A stretch of DNA of 7,500 bases. Source: Amycolatopsis camponoti (lineage in GTDB: Bacteria; Actinomycetota; Actinomycetes; Mycobacteriales; Pseudonocardiaceae). This document shows, in pieces, positions 1-6,079 of this stretch. The notes under the pieces are model-generated. The model had not been told where the DNA came from and made no database searches. It worked only from the letters and a program-made list of their open reading frames with translations. Numbering within the stretch: position 1 is the stretch's first letter; each line of letters opens with the position of its first letter. Position numbers and translations under genes: made by a program. The stretch spans positions 1-7,500 of the forward strand of contig NZ_CABVGP010000002.1 in NCBI RefSeq assembly GCF_902497555.1, read 5' to 3'.

Positions 1-824
1 ACGGACGCGCCGGCGTCGGTCAGCCAGGCGTTGCGGCCCTCGCTGTCGGTTTCGTAGTGCAGGTTGAGCCGCAGCCGCCGGACGACCTTCGCGACCTCTT
101 CGTCGGCATCGGTGTGGTCGATCGAGCCGGCCATCACCAGCGGGACGCGGGCCTCGTCGACCAGCACCGAGTCCGCCTCGTCGACGATCGCGACCTCGGG
201 GTCGGGCTGGACCAGGTCGTCGACCGCGGTGACCAGCCGGTCGCGCAGGACGTCGAAGCCGATCTCGGCGACGGCGCCGTACGTGACGTCCTTGTGGTAG
301 GCCTCGCGACGCTCCTCACGGGAGTGCGCGGGCTCGACCCACCCGACCGACACGCCGAGCAGGGCGTACACCGGGCCCATCCACTCCGCGTCGCGCCGGG
401 CGAGGTAGTCGTTGACCGTGACGACGTGGACCCGCTTCCCGCGGATCGCGTAGCCGGCCGCGGCCAGCGCGCCGGCGAGCGTCTTGCCCTCACCGGTCTC
501 CATCTGGACGACGTGCTTGCTGAGCAGGCCCATCGTGCCGAGGATCTGGACGTCGAACGCGCGCTCACCGAGGGCCCGCCGCGCGGCCTCGCGGCCGAGC
601 GCGCAGATCTCGATCAGGTGGTTGTCGCCGAAAGCGGTGTCCTTCAGCTTCTCGCGGAGCTCGCCCGCCCGCTCGGTCAGCTCTTCGTCGGAGAGCTTCT
701 CGAGCTCGGGTTCGAGCTTCTCGACCGCGGGCAGCAGTGCTTCGTAGCGGATCAGCTCGACGCTGCCCGGCCGCTGGATGATCCGGCGGAGCTTCTTGCC
801 CACCCGGCTGATCAGTGCTGCCAC
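1..824 (-). CDS. secA2: Accessory preprotein translocase ATPase SecA2 (N-terminal part, truncated by window edge)
   Basis: This is the DEAD-type motor ATPase that drives export of a subset of proteins through the SecYEG channel. Reading leftward from GTG at 822-824 gives 274 codons with no stop before the window edge; the C-terminal preprotein-binding, wing and second motor domains lie outside. The Walker A motif METGEGKT is at residues 108-115, followed by VHVVTVNDYLARRDAEWMGP (132-151) and Walker B IVDEAD (213-218). Three features point to SecA2 rather than housekeeping SecA1: GFDVLRD (189-195) where SecA1 has GFDYLRDN, DEAD where SecA1 usually has DEVD, and the GKTLAGALAAAGYA segment (113-126), which closely follows mycobacterial SecA2 as I remember it. 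A GGGAG ribosome-binding site lies 7 bases upstream of the GTG. The gene is divergent from two exported lipoprotein hydrolases, with 95 bases between the starts. SecA2 rather than SecA1 is confident but not certain without the C-terminus. Confidence 0.9.
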   Translation of the reverse strand, partial: MAALISRVGKKLRRIIQRPGSVELIRYEALLPAVEKLEPELEKLSDEELTERAGELREKLKDTAFGDNHLIEICALGREAARRALGERAFDVQILGTMGLLSKHVVQMETGEGKTLAGALAAAGYAIRGKRVHVVTVNDYLARRDAEWMGPVYALLGVSVGWVEPAHSREERREAYHKDVTYGAVAEIGFDVLRDRLVTAVDDLVQPDPEVAIVDEADSVLVDEARVPLVMAGSIDHTDADEEVAKVVRRLRLNLHYETDSEGRNAWLTDAGAS

Positions 825-831
825 CCCTGGT

Positions 832-836
832 CTCCC
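832..836 (-). promoter_or_regulatory. Ribosome binding site of secA2
   Basis: On the minus strand GGGAG is followed by a 7-base spacer and then the GTG start at 824. It supports this GTG over other possible starts, because the protein reads in the SecA family frame from there. The rest of the 95-base gap between secA2 and the first hydrolase (825-919) has no convincing -35/-10 pair for secA2. Confidence 0.6.
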
Positions 837-907
837 GTTCTCTCTCGCTCGACCGGCCTGCCCCACCCAACGTGGCGGTGGTGCGTTCGAGTTCCGCGGC
901 CGGATGG

Positions 908-913
908 GACGAT
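908..913 (+). promoter_or_regulatory. Possible -10 element for a leaderless hydrolase mRNA
   Basis: GACGAT shares the key second A and sixth T of an actinobacterial -10 (TANNNT). It ends 6 bases before the GTG at 920, the distance expected if transcription starts at the first base of the start codon. A partial -35 (TTCGAG, 886-891) lies 16 bases upstream. The first base of the -10 is not T. The competing reading is a weak ribosome-binding site, GGGA at 906-909, 10 bases before the GTG. This is speculative. Confidence 0.2.
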
Positions 914-919
914 CCAACC

Positions 920-2542
920 GTGTTCCCTCATCCCAGCGCCAGGTCCGGTCGTCGCCGGATCACCGCAATTGCGACATCCGTGCTGATCGCGGCCTCGCTG
1001 GCCGCCTGCACGTCCACAGGCAAGCCGGCACCGGTCGCGCCGACGACCGAGTCGCACCCGCCGTCCGGGCCCGTCCCCGCCGGTCTGGAGCGGTTCTACG
1101 GCCAGAGCCTGAGCTGGGGCGAGTGCGCACCTTACGCGACGTCGGAAGACGCCCGGTCGGCGTTCCAGGCGAAGGACCTCCAGTGCGCCCGGCTGACCGT
1201 GCCGCTGGACTACGCCAAGCCGGCCGGCGACACCATCACGCTGGGCCTGCTCCGCCACAAGGCGACCGACGACGGTTCCCGGATCGGGTCGCTCGTGGTC
1301 AACCCCGGCGGCCCGGGCGCGTCGGGCATGGTCGCGGCCGCCGGGCTGGTCAAGCCGACGACGAGCACCGGCCTGGCCAAGCGCTTCGACCTGGTCGGCT
1401 TCGACCCGCGGGGGATCGGCGCCAGCCAGCCGGCCATCCACTGCCTCACGGATCAGGAGCGCGACGCCGACCGCGCCGACGACAGCGAGACGGACGGCTC
1501 GCCGGGCGGCGTGCTCAAGCAGGAGTCGCAGGAGAAGGACTTCGCGGAGAAGTGCGCCCAGCGCACCGACGACGGCACCGGGATGCTGGCCAACGTCGGC
1601 ACCCGGGACGTCGTCAAGGACCTGGACGTCCTGCGCTCGGTCCTCGGCGACGAAAAGCTCACCTATCTGGGCTACTCCTACGGCACCCGGATCGGGTCGG
1701 CCTACGCCGAGGCGTTCCCGAAGAACGTCCGCGCGATGATCCTCGACGGCGCAGTCGACCCGGAGCAGGACGCGGTCGAGTCGCTGGTCGCCCAGGGCCA
1801 GGGCTTCGGGACGGCGTTCACGCAGTTCGCGAAGTCGTGCACCGCCCAGCAGGACTGCGCGCTCGGCCAGGACGCCGGCGCCGCGGTCAAGGTGTTCCAG
1901 GACCTCGTCCGGCCGCTGATCGACTTCCCGGTCCCGGTCGGCGACGGCCGCAAGCTCTCCTACGAGGACGCGACCACCGGCGTCATCCAGGCGCTCTACC
2001 AGGAGAGTCTCTGGGACGTCCTGAACACCGGCCTCAACGAGCTGAAGCAGCAGCGCGGCGCGACGCTGGAGAAGCTCGCCGACATCTACAACGAGCGCGA
2101 CTCCACCGGCAAGTACGGCACCACCCAGGACGCCTTCACCGCGATCCGCTGCGTCGACGACCCGCGCGTCACCGATCCGGCCGTGATCCTCAAGGCGCAG
2201 GAGGAGTACGTGAAGGTGGCGCCGTTCCTCGACGACGGCCGCCCGGCTTCGGCGGCCCGTGACGCCTGCGCGTTCTGGCCGGTGCCGAACACCTCCGAGC
2301 CGCACGTGCCGAACGTCGAAGGCCTGGCGAAGACGCTGGTCATCTCGACGACCAACGACCCGGCGACGCCGTACCAGGCCGGCGTCAACCTCGCGAAGGG
2401 CCTGAAGGGCGCGCTGCTCACCTTCGAGGGCACGCAGCACACGGTGTTCCTGCAGGGCGTGAAGTGCGTGGACCAGGCGGGCACGGACTACCTCGTCGAC
2501 GGCACGGTGCCGCCGGAGGGGACCCGGTGCACCGGGCAGTAG
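920..2542 (+). CDS. Exported lipoprotein serine hydrolase/peptidase, TAP/Hip1 family (first tandem copy)
   Basis: This is an alpha/beta-hydrolase of the tripeptidyl-aminopeptidase-like family, probably anchored outside the membrane and cleaving peptides or esters. The GTG at 920 is chosen because it places a classic lipoprotein signal at the N-terminus: SGRRR (9-13), a hydrophobic stretch, then lipobox SLAAC with C30. An upstream in-frame ATG at 815 would add 35 unlikely residues and overlap secA2. The 540-residue protein has an oxyanion-type NPGGPG (128-133), FDLVGFDPRG (156-165), nucleophile elbow GYSYG with Ser253, TNDPATP with Asp480, and QHTVF with His507. The 27-residue Asp-His distance matches the M. 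tuberculosis Hip1 triad as I recall it. Ten cysteines beyond the lipobox, all matched in the next gene, suggest disulfides. The C-terminal third fits the TAP-like domain. The end overlaps the next start by 16 bases, indicating an operon. The substrate is unknown. Confidence 0.9.
   Translation: MFPHPSARSGRRRITAIATSVLIAASLAACTSTGKPAPVAPTTESHPPSGPVPAGLERFYGQSLSWGECAPYATSEDARSAFQAKDLQCARLTVPLDYAKPAGDTITLGLLRHKATDDGSRIGSLVVNPGGPGASGMVAAAGLVKPTTSTGLAKRFDLVGFDPRGIGASQPAIHCLTDQERDADRADDSETDGSPGGVLKQESQEKDFAEKCAQRTDDGTGMLANVGTRDVVKDLDVLRSVLGDEKLTYLGYSYGTRIGSAYAEAFPKNVRAMILDGAVDPEQDAVESLVAQGQGFGTAFTQFAKSCTAQQDCALGQDAGAAVKVFQDLVRPLIDFPVPVGDGRKLSYEDATTGVIQALYQESLWDVLNTGLNELKQQRGATLEKLADIYNERDSTGKYGTTQDAFTAIRCVDDPRVTDPAVILKAQEEYVKVAPFLDDGRPASAARDACAFWPVPNTSEPHVPNVEGLAKTLVISTTNDPATPYQAGVNLAKGLKGALLTFEGTQHTVFLQGVKCVDQAGTDYLVDGTVPPEGTRCTGQ
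1380..1410 (+). repeat. 31-base exact repeat shared by the tandem hydrolases (copy 1)
   Basis: These 31 bases are identical to 2873-2903. Both copies encode the RFDLVGFDPR motif in the same reading frame, so this is the best-preserved short DNA stretch of the gene duplication and not a separate element. Similar near-identical stretches occur around the catalytic histidine codons (about 2435-2520 compared with 3900-3985). Confidence 0.85.
2515..2521 (+). promoter_or_regulatory. Strong ribosome binding site for second hydrolase, inside the first hydrolase gene
   Basis: GGAGGGG lies 5 bases before the GTG at 2527. It decides the start of the second hydrolase. The same bases encode the conserved PPEG motif (residues 531-534) near the end of the first hydrolase, so translation of the second gene is probably coupled to the first. 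Confidence 0.7.
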
Positions 2543-4008
2543 GCCTCGCCGCCCTCGCGGTGCTGCTGGCGGCGTGCACGAGTGCTCCGGCACCCGTGCC
2601 GCCGCCCGCGCCGCGACCTCCCGACCTGGGGAAGTTCACCCAGCAGAAGCTCACGTGGACGCCGTGCGGGGACGCGCTGGACTGCGCGCACCTGAGCGTG
2701 CCGCTGGACTACGCGGCGCCGGACGGACCGGCGATCACGGTCGGCCTGCTGCGGCACAAGGCCACGAAGTCGCGGATCGGCTCGCTGGTCGTGAACCCGG
2801 GCGGCCCGGGCGGTCAGGGCACCTCGACGGCCGCGGCGCTGGCCAAGACACCCGCCGCCGCACCCCTGATCGAGCGCTTCGACCTGGTCGGCTTCGACCC
2901 GCGCGGCGTCGGCACGAGCGAACCGCGGATCACCTGCCGCTCCGACGCCGAGCAGGACGCGGATCGCGCGTCCGACGTCGAAAGCGATTTGTCGCCCGAA
3001 GGGGTGAAGAAGCAGCTCGCCGAAACGACCGCCTACGGCGCGAAGTGCGCCGAAGTGTCGAAGTACGGCAAGACGCTTCTCGCGAACGTCGGCACGCGAG
3101 ACGTCGTACGCGACCTCGACGTGCTTCGCGCCGCGCTCGGCGACGAGAAGCTGACCTACCTCGGCTACTCGTACGGGACCCAGATCGGCGCGGCCTACGC
3201 CGAGGCGTACCCGCGCAACGTCCGCGCGCTGCTGCTCGACGGCGCCATCGACCCCGCCCAGGGCCTGGTGGATTCGCTGGTCACGCAGGCCGCGGGCTTC
3301 CAGGACGCGCTGAACGAGTTCGGCGAGTGGTGCGCGTGCCCGCTCACCGGCGGCACCGAGGGGCTCCAGCGGCTGGTGCGTCCGCTGATCACGAAGCCCA
3401 TCCCGGCCGGGACGCGGAAGCTGTCGTTCGAGGACGCGATCACGGGCACGTTCGCGGGCCTCTACTCGCGTGGCGACTGGCCCGCTCTGAAAGCCGCGCT
3501 CGCGCAGGCGGCCCAGGGCGACGGCCGGACCCTGCTGGCCTTCGCCGACGGCTACTACCAGCGCGATCGCGACGGAAAGTACAGCGGCGCGATCGACGCG
3601 TACTTCGCGGTCCGCTGCGTCGACCACACCCGCGTGACCGACCGGGCCGCGATCGAGCGCGCCCACGACGAGATGCTGGCCGGCGCGCCGTTCCTGGCCG
3701 GCGGCACGCCCGACACGAGCGAGCTGGACATCTGCTCGACCTGGCCGGTCCCGCCGACGTCCGACGAGCACGCGCCGCGCGTCGAAGCGCTGCCGAAGAC
3801 CCTGGTCGTCTCGACCACGCACGACCCGGCGACACCCCACCAGCAGGGCATCGACCTGGCGAAGGACCTCGGCGGCGTATTGCTCACCTACGAGGGCGTC
3901 CAGCACACGGTGTTCTTGCAGGGCGACAGCTGCGTGGACCGCGCGGGCATCGCGTACCTCGTCGACGGAACGGTCCCGCCGGAGGGTGAGCGCTGCCCGC
4001 GGCCGTGA
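2527..4008 (+). CDS. Exported lipoprotein serine hydrolase/peptidase, TAP/Hip1 family (second tandem copy)
   Basis: This is a paralogue of the preceding hydrolase, also predicted to be a membrane-anchored extracellular serine peptidase or esterase. The start is GTG at 2527, which has a strong ribosome-binding site and gives a compact lipoprotein signal: VHRAVGLAALAVLLAAC, lipobox Cys17, then a proline-rich linker (21-32). Starting at the in-frame ATG-like codon at 2464 would put 21 charged or glycine-rich residues ahead of the signal. The 493-residue product keeps NPGGPG (90-95), FDLVGFDPRG (118-127), GYSYG with Ser215, THDPATP with Asp433, and QHTVF with His460. Relative to its neighbour it is shorter around the linker and the region near residues 270-295. 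All ten non-lipobox cysteines have counterparts in the first copy. The gene overlaps the first copy by 16 bases and stops exactly beside the stop of the convergent lipoprotein gene. Both copies look active; they probably differ in substrate range. Confidence 0.9.
   Translation: MHRAVGLAALAVLLAACTSAPAPVPPPAPRPPDLGKFTQQKLTWTPCGDALDCAHLSVPLDYAAPDGPAITVGLLRHKATKSRIGSLVVNPGGPGGQGTSTAAALAKTPAAAPLIERFDLVGFDPRGVGTSEPRITCRSDAEQDADRASDVESDLSPEGVKKQLAETTAYGAKCAEVSKYGKTLLANVGTRDVVRDLDVLRAALGDEKLTYLGYSYGTQIGAAYAEAYPRNVRALLLDGAIDPAQGLVDSLVTQAAGFQDALNEFGEWCACPLTGGTEGLQRLVRPLITKPIPAGTRKLSFEDAITGTFAGLYSRGDWPALKAALAQAAQGDGRTLLAFADGYYQRDRDGKYSGAIDAYFAVRCVDHTRVTDRAAIERAHDEMLAGAPFLAGGTPDTSELDICSTWPVPPTSDEHAPRVEALPKTLVVSTTHDPATPHQQGIDLAKDLGGVLLTYEGVQHTVFLQGDSCVDRAGIAYLVDGTVPPEGERCPRP
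2873..2903 (+). repeat. 31-base exact repeat shared by the tandem hydrolases (copy 2)
   Basis: This is the partner of 1380-1410, in direct orientation 1493 bases downstream. It could support recombination that deletes one hydrolase or creates a hybrid gene, because both copies are in the same frame. Confidence 0.85.
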
Positions 4009-4650
4009 CTACGCCTGCTGGTGGGTCAGCGACAGCTCGATCATCACCGGGCTGAGGTGCGCGTCCGGGGGCGGGATCTGCACCCACAGCCGGACGAACC
4101 GCCGGGGCAGGGTGTCGGAGACCCACACCTTGACGTTCAGGTCCCCGTCGATCTGCTCGAGCACGCTGTGGGCGACGGCGGCCGGCACCCGGCCGTCCAC
4201 GCGCAGCGCGGCCGCGCCGTCGACGTTCTCGCGTCCCTCGGTCTTCGCGTCGGTCACACCGTCGAGCAGGCGCTTCAGCCCGCCGTGCGGGCCCAGGAAC
4301 GCGCTCACGGTGTAGGCGTCGGGCAGGGGACCGGCCCAGGAACCGGTCAGCACGTGCCCGTCCTTGACGGTGAAGCCGGACTTCGTGTGCCCGTCCCCGT
4401 CCTGGATGTCGGCCGTGCCGTCGGCGGACCCGTGGTCGTCGAGGGTCGCGTCGCCCTCGATCAGCCGGAGCGGGAAGCCCGGCAGGACGCCGTTGACGCC
4501 CGCCGCGAAGTGCACGCCCCGCACCGCCGCGAACGACTTCGCCGCCTCGCTGACCAGCTCGGACCCGGCCGGGAACGGCCCGCGCGTGTCCGGTGACCCG
4601 GTGCAGCCGGCCGTCAGGAGGAGCACGAGCAGGAAGGCGAGACGGCGCAT
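4009..4650 (-). CDS. LppX/LprAFG-family lipoprotein (LprG-like)
   Basis: This is a 213-residue predicted lipoprotein. MRRLAFLLVLLL is followed by TAGC, giving a lipobox with Cys16, the only cysteine in the protein. The body resembles the mycobacterial LppX/LprA/LprF/LprG fold, whose members hold acyl chains in a hydrophobic pocket and help move lipids or lipoglycans to the outer envelope. Supporting features are the N-terminal segment with a FAAVRGVHF-like motif (about 40-48), alternating strands with GDATLDDHGSADG (66-78) and FTVKDGHVLTG (93-103), and the closing KVWVSDTLPRRFVRLWV stretch (about 174-190). The family call is by recognition from memory, so it is moderately sure; the lipoprotein nature is more certain. 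It is divergent from an MFS transporter gene, and its stop codon directly abuts the stop of the second hydrolase. The ATG at 4650 has no good ribosome-binding site, and a possible -10 suggests a leaderless message. Confidence 0.8.
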   Translation of the reverse strand: MRRLAFLLVLLLTAGCTGSPDTRGPFPAGSELVSEAAKSFAAVRGVHFAAGVNGVLPGFPLRLIEGDATLDDHGSADGTADIQDGDGHTKSGFTVKDGHVLTGSWAGPLPDAYTVSAFLGPHGGLKRLLDGVTDAKTEGRENVDGAAALRVDGRVPAAVAHSVLEQIDGDLNVKVWVSDTLPRRFVRLWVQIPPPDAHLSPVMIELSLTHQQA

Positions 4651-4656
4651 CCCCCG

Positions 4657-4662
4657 AGCCTA
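4657..4662 (-). promoter_or_regulatory. Possible -10 element for leaderless lipoprotein mRNA
   Basis: On the minus strand TAGGCT matches TANNNT and ends 6 bases before the A of the ATG at 4650, the spacing expected when the transcript begins at the start codon. No convincing -35 is seen 16-18 bases upstream. The G run directly before the ATG is too close to serve as a ribosome-binding site. Confidence 0.35.
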
Positions 4663-4725
4663 CTGTTGGCCCGATCCTTGCGGACGATGTCCTTCAAGCC
4701 ACTTTCGGCTCTTCGCGCCCGCGAC

Positions 4726-4731
4726 GACACT
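4726..4731 (+). promoter_or_regulatory. Possible -10 element for leaderless MFS transporter mRNA
   Basis: GACACT keeps the second A and sixth T of a -10 element and ends 6 bases before the GTG at 4738. No purine-rich ribosome-binding site precedes that GTG. The upstream match to a -35 (TTTCGG, 4703-4708) is poor. If the transporter instead starts at ATG 4687 or TTG 4666, this site would lie inside the gene and the call fails. Confidence 0.22.
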
Positions 4732-4737
4732 GCATGG

Positions 4738-6018
4738 GTGACTGTCGAGACCCGCCCTGCCCCGAAGCTGCACCGCGCCTGGCTGATCGCCGGTGCCGCC
4801 TTCGTCGCGCTGCTCGCCTCCGCCGGCTTCCGGTCCGCGCCCGGCGTCCTCATCGACCCGCTGCACCAGGAGTTCGGCTGGTCCACGGCCACGATCAGTT
4901 CGGCCGTCTCGGTCAACCTCGTGCTCTACGGCCTCTTCGCGCCCTTCGCGGCCGCGTTGATGGAGCGGTTCGGCATCCGCCGCGTCTCGGCGACGGCGCT
5001 GTTCGTCATCGCCCTCGGCGCGGCCGGCACGGTCTTCATGAGCGCGAGCTGGCAGCTGATCCTGTGCTGGGGCGTGCTGATCGGCGCGGGCACCGGCTCG
5101 ATGGCGATGAGCTTCGCCGCGACGGTGGCGGCCCGGTGGTTCGTCCGCAGCCGAGGCGTCGTCACCGGCGTGCTGACCGCGGCGGGCGCCACCGGCCAGC
5201 TGATCTTCCTGCCGCTCATCGCGAACCTCGCGGTGGGCTCGGGCTGGCGGACGGCGTCGCTGGTGATCGCGATCGCGGCGCTGGCGGTCGTCCCGGTGGT
5301 CCTGCTGGTCATCCGCGACCACCCCGCCGACGTCGGCACGACGGCGTACGGCGCACCGGCCGACGCCGAGGTCGCGCGCCCGGCGTCGAAGACCGGCTCG
5401 GCCCGGCGTGCGTTGTCGGTCCTCGGCCAGGCCGTCCGCACCCGCACGTTCTGGCTGCTCGCGGTGGGTTTCGCGATCTGCGGCGCGACGACGAACGGCC
5501 TGGTCGGCACCCACTTCGTCCCGGCCGCGCACGACCACGGCATGCCCCAGACGACGGCCGCCGGCCTGCTCGCCCTGGTGGGCGTCTTCGACGTGGTCGG
5601 CACGATTTTTTCGGGCTGGCTCACCGACCGCGTCGACCCGCGCATCCTGCTCGGCGTCTACTACGCCCTGCGTGGGCTCTCGCTGGCCCTGCTGCCGCAG
5701 CTGTTCACCGACTCGGTGCAGCCGAGCATGTGGGCGTTCATCCTGTTCTACGGCCTCGACTGGGTGGCCACGGTCCCCCCGACGGTCGCCCTCTGCGTCC
5801 GCGCATTCGGCGACGCGGGCCCGATCGTGTTCGGCTGGGTCTTCGCCTGCCACCAGCTGGGAGCGGCGTTCGCCGCATCGGCGGCGGGCCTGGTCCGCGA
5901 CCAGCTGGGCAACTACAACGTGGCCTGGTACGCGGCGGCGGTCCTGGCGGTTTTGGCGTCCGTGGCCTCGCTGGCCATCAAGCGGGCGAAGAAGCCCGTC
6001 CCGGTACTCGCGAGCTGA
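4738..6018 (+). CDS. Major facilitator superfamily transporter (12 TM, monocarboxylate/oxalate-formate-like)
   Basis: This is an integral membrane secondary transporter of 426 residues. About six hydrophobic helices (roughly 15-33, 51-75, 83-102, 105-127, 138-162, 170-192) are followed by a polar loop (about 193-236) and six more (roughly 237-256, 272-297, 303-322, 330-352, 362-384, 395-414). The loop motif after helix 2, MERFGIRR (75-82), and its second-half counterpart GWLTDRVDPR (293-302) are typical MFS signatures. The opening GFRSAPGVLIDPLHQEFGWS (30-49) resembles the YcxA/monocarboxylate/oxalate-formate branch, so an organic acid is a possible substrate, but the sequence does not settle this. 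The GTG at 4738 is preferred because family members begin shortly before helix 1. ATG at 4687 or TTG at 4666 would add 17 or 24 non-family residues and leave little room for a promoter beside the divergent lipoprotein. The gene ends 61 bases before glnA2. Confidence 0.85.
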   Translation: MTVETRPAPKLHRAWLIAGAAFVALLASAGFRSAPGVLIDPLHQEFGWSTATISSAVSVNLVLYGLFAPFAAALMERFGIRRVSATALFVIALGAAGTVFMSASWQLILCWGVLIGAGTGSMAMSFAATVAARWFVRSRGVVTGVLTAAGATGQLIFLPLIANLAVGSGWRTASLVIAIAALAVVPVVLLVIRDHPADVGTTAYGAPADAEVARPASKTGSARRALSVLGQAVRTRTFWLLAVGFAICGATTNGLVGTHFVPAAHDHGMPQTTAAGLLALVGVFDVVGTIFSGWLTDRVDPRILLGVYYALRGLSLALLPQLFTDSVQPSMWAFILFYGLDWVATVPPTVALCVRAFGDAGPIVFGWVFACHQLGAAFAASAAGLVRDQLGNYNVAWYAAAVLAVLASVASLAIKRAKKPVPVLAS

Positions 6019-6038
6019 CTTCGTCACCCTCGGCGCGT

Positions 6039-6060
6039 CGTGAAACATCCCGTTAACACG
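6039..6060. promoter_or_regulatory. Imperfect inverted repeat upstream of glnA2 (possible operator)
   Basis: CGTGAAAC, a five-base spacer, then GTTAACACG form an imperfect dyad, with CGTG and AAC mirrored by GTT and CACG. It is the most A/T-rich patch in the 61 bases between the transporter stop and glnA2. The AAAC/GTTAAC elements recall the GTNAC/GAAAC half-sites of the actinobacterial nitrogen regulator GlnR, but the spacing is not canonical. A regulatory role is inferred only from position and symmetry. Confidence 0.3.
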
Positions 6061-6068
6061 CTGTCGTT

Positions 6069-6072
6069 AGGG
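6069..6072 (+). promoter_or_regulatory. Ribosome binding site of glnA2
   Basis: AGGG followed by 7 bases precedes the ATG at 6080. It supports this start, which also gives the MDRQQEFVLRTLEERDIRFV N-terminus expected for the family. Confidence 0.55.
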
Positions 6073-6079
6073 TGCGGCC

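Noticed and set aside
1..824. Housekeeping SecA1 instead of SecA2
   Set aside because: GFDVLRD, the DEAD form of Walker B and the GKTLAGALAAAGYA segment fit the actinobacterial SecA2 type better than SecA1.
57..986. A 309-codon open frame on the plus strand across the left edge
   Set aside because: It is antisense to secA2, whose minus-strand frame carries Walker A, Walker B and other family motifs.
812..2593. A long open frame on the minus strand opposite the first hydrolase (593 codons)
   Set aside because: It is rich in R, A, G and V with no recognisable motif, as expected for the complement of a high-GC gene. The plus strand holds a clear lipoprotein hydrolase with signal and triad.
2488..3906. 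A long open frame on the minus strand opposite the second hydrolase (472 codons)
   Set aside because: It has the same low-complexity R/A/V composition and covers an intact plus-strand gene; it is a GC-driven shadow.
3979..3988. GGAGG plus GTG near the end of the second hydrolase, resembling the start signal used between the two hydrolases
   Set aside because: It encodes the conserved PPEGER residues. The frame opened by the GTG at 3986 runs antisense to the lipoprotein gene without a signal peptide or domain, so it is a leftover similarity from the duplication.
4666..4737. Upstream TTG (4666) or ATG (4687) as the start of the MFS transporter
   Set aside because: The added residues do not resemble family N-termini, no ribosome-binding site precedes them, and they crowd the divergent lipoprotein promoter. 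The GTG at 4738 is preferred, though not proven.
5606..5611. Run of six T bases inside the MFS gene, possible slippage site or terminator tail
   Set aside because: It encodes Ile-Phe in frame (residues 290-291) in a normal helix, the frame continues intact on both sides, and no hairpin precedes it. It is probably just a chance pair of rare codons.
4660..6048. A long open frame on the minus strand opposite the MFS transporter (462 codons)
   Set aside because: The peptide is dominated by R, D, G and Q with no domain, while the plus strand encodes a clear 12-helix MFS protein.
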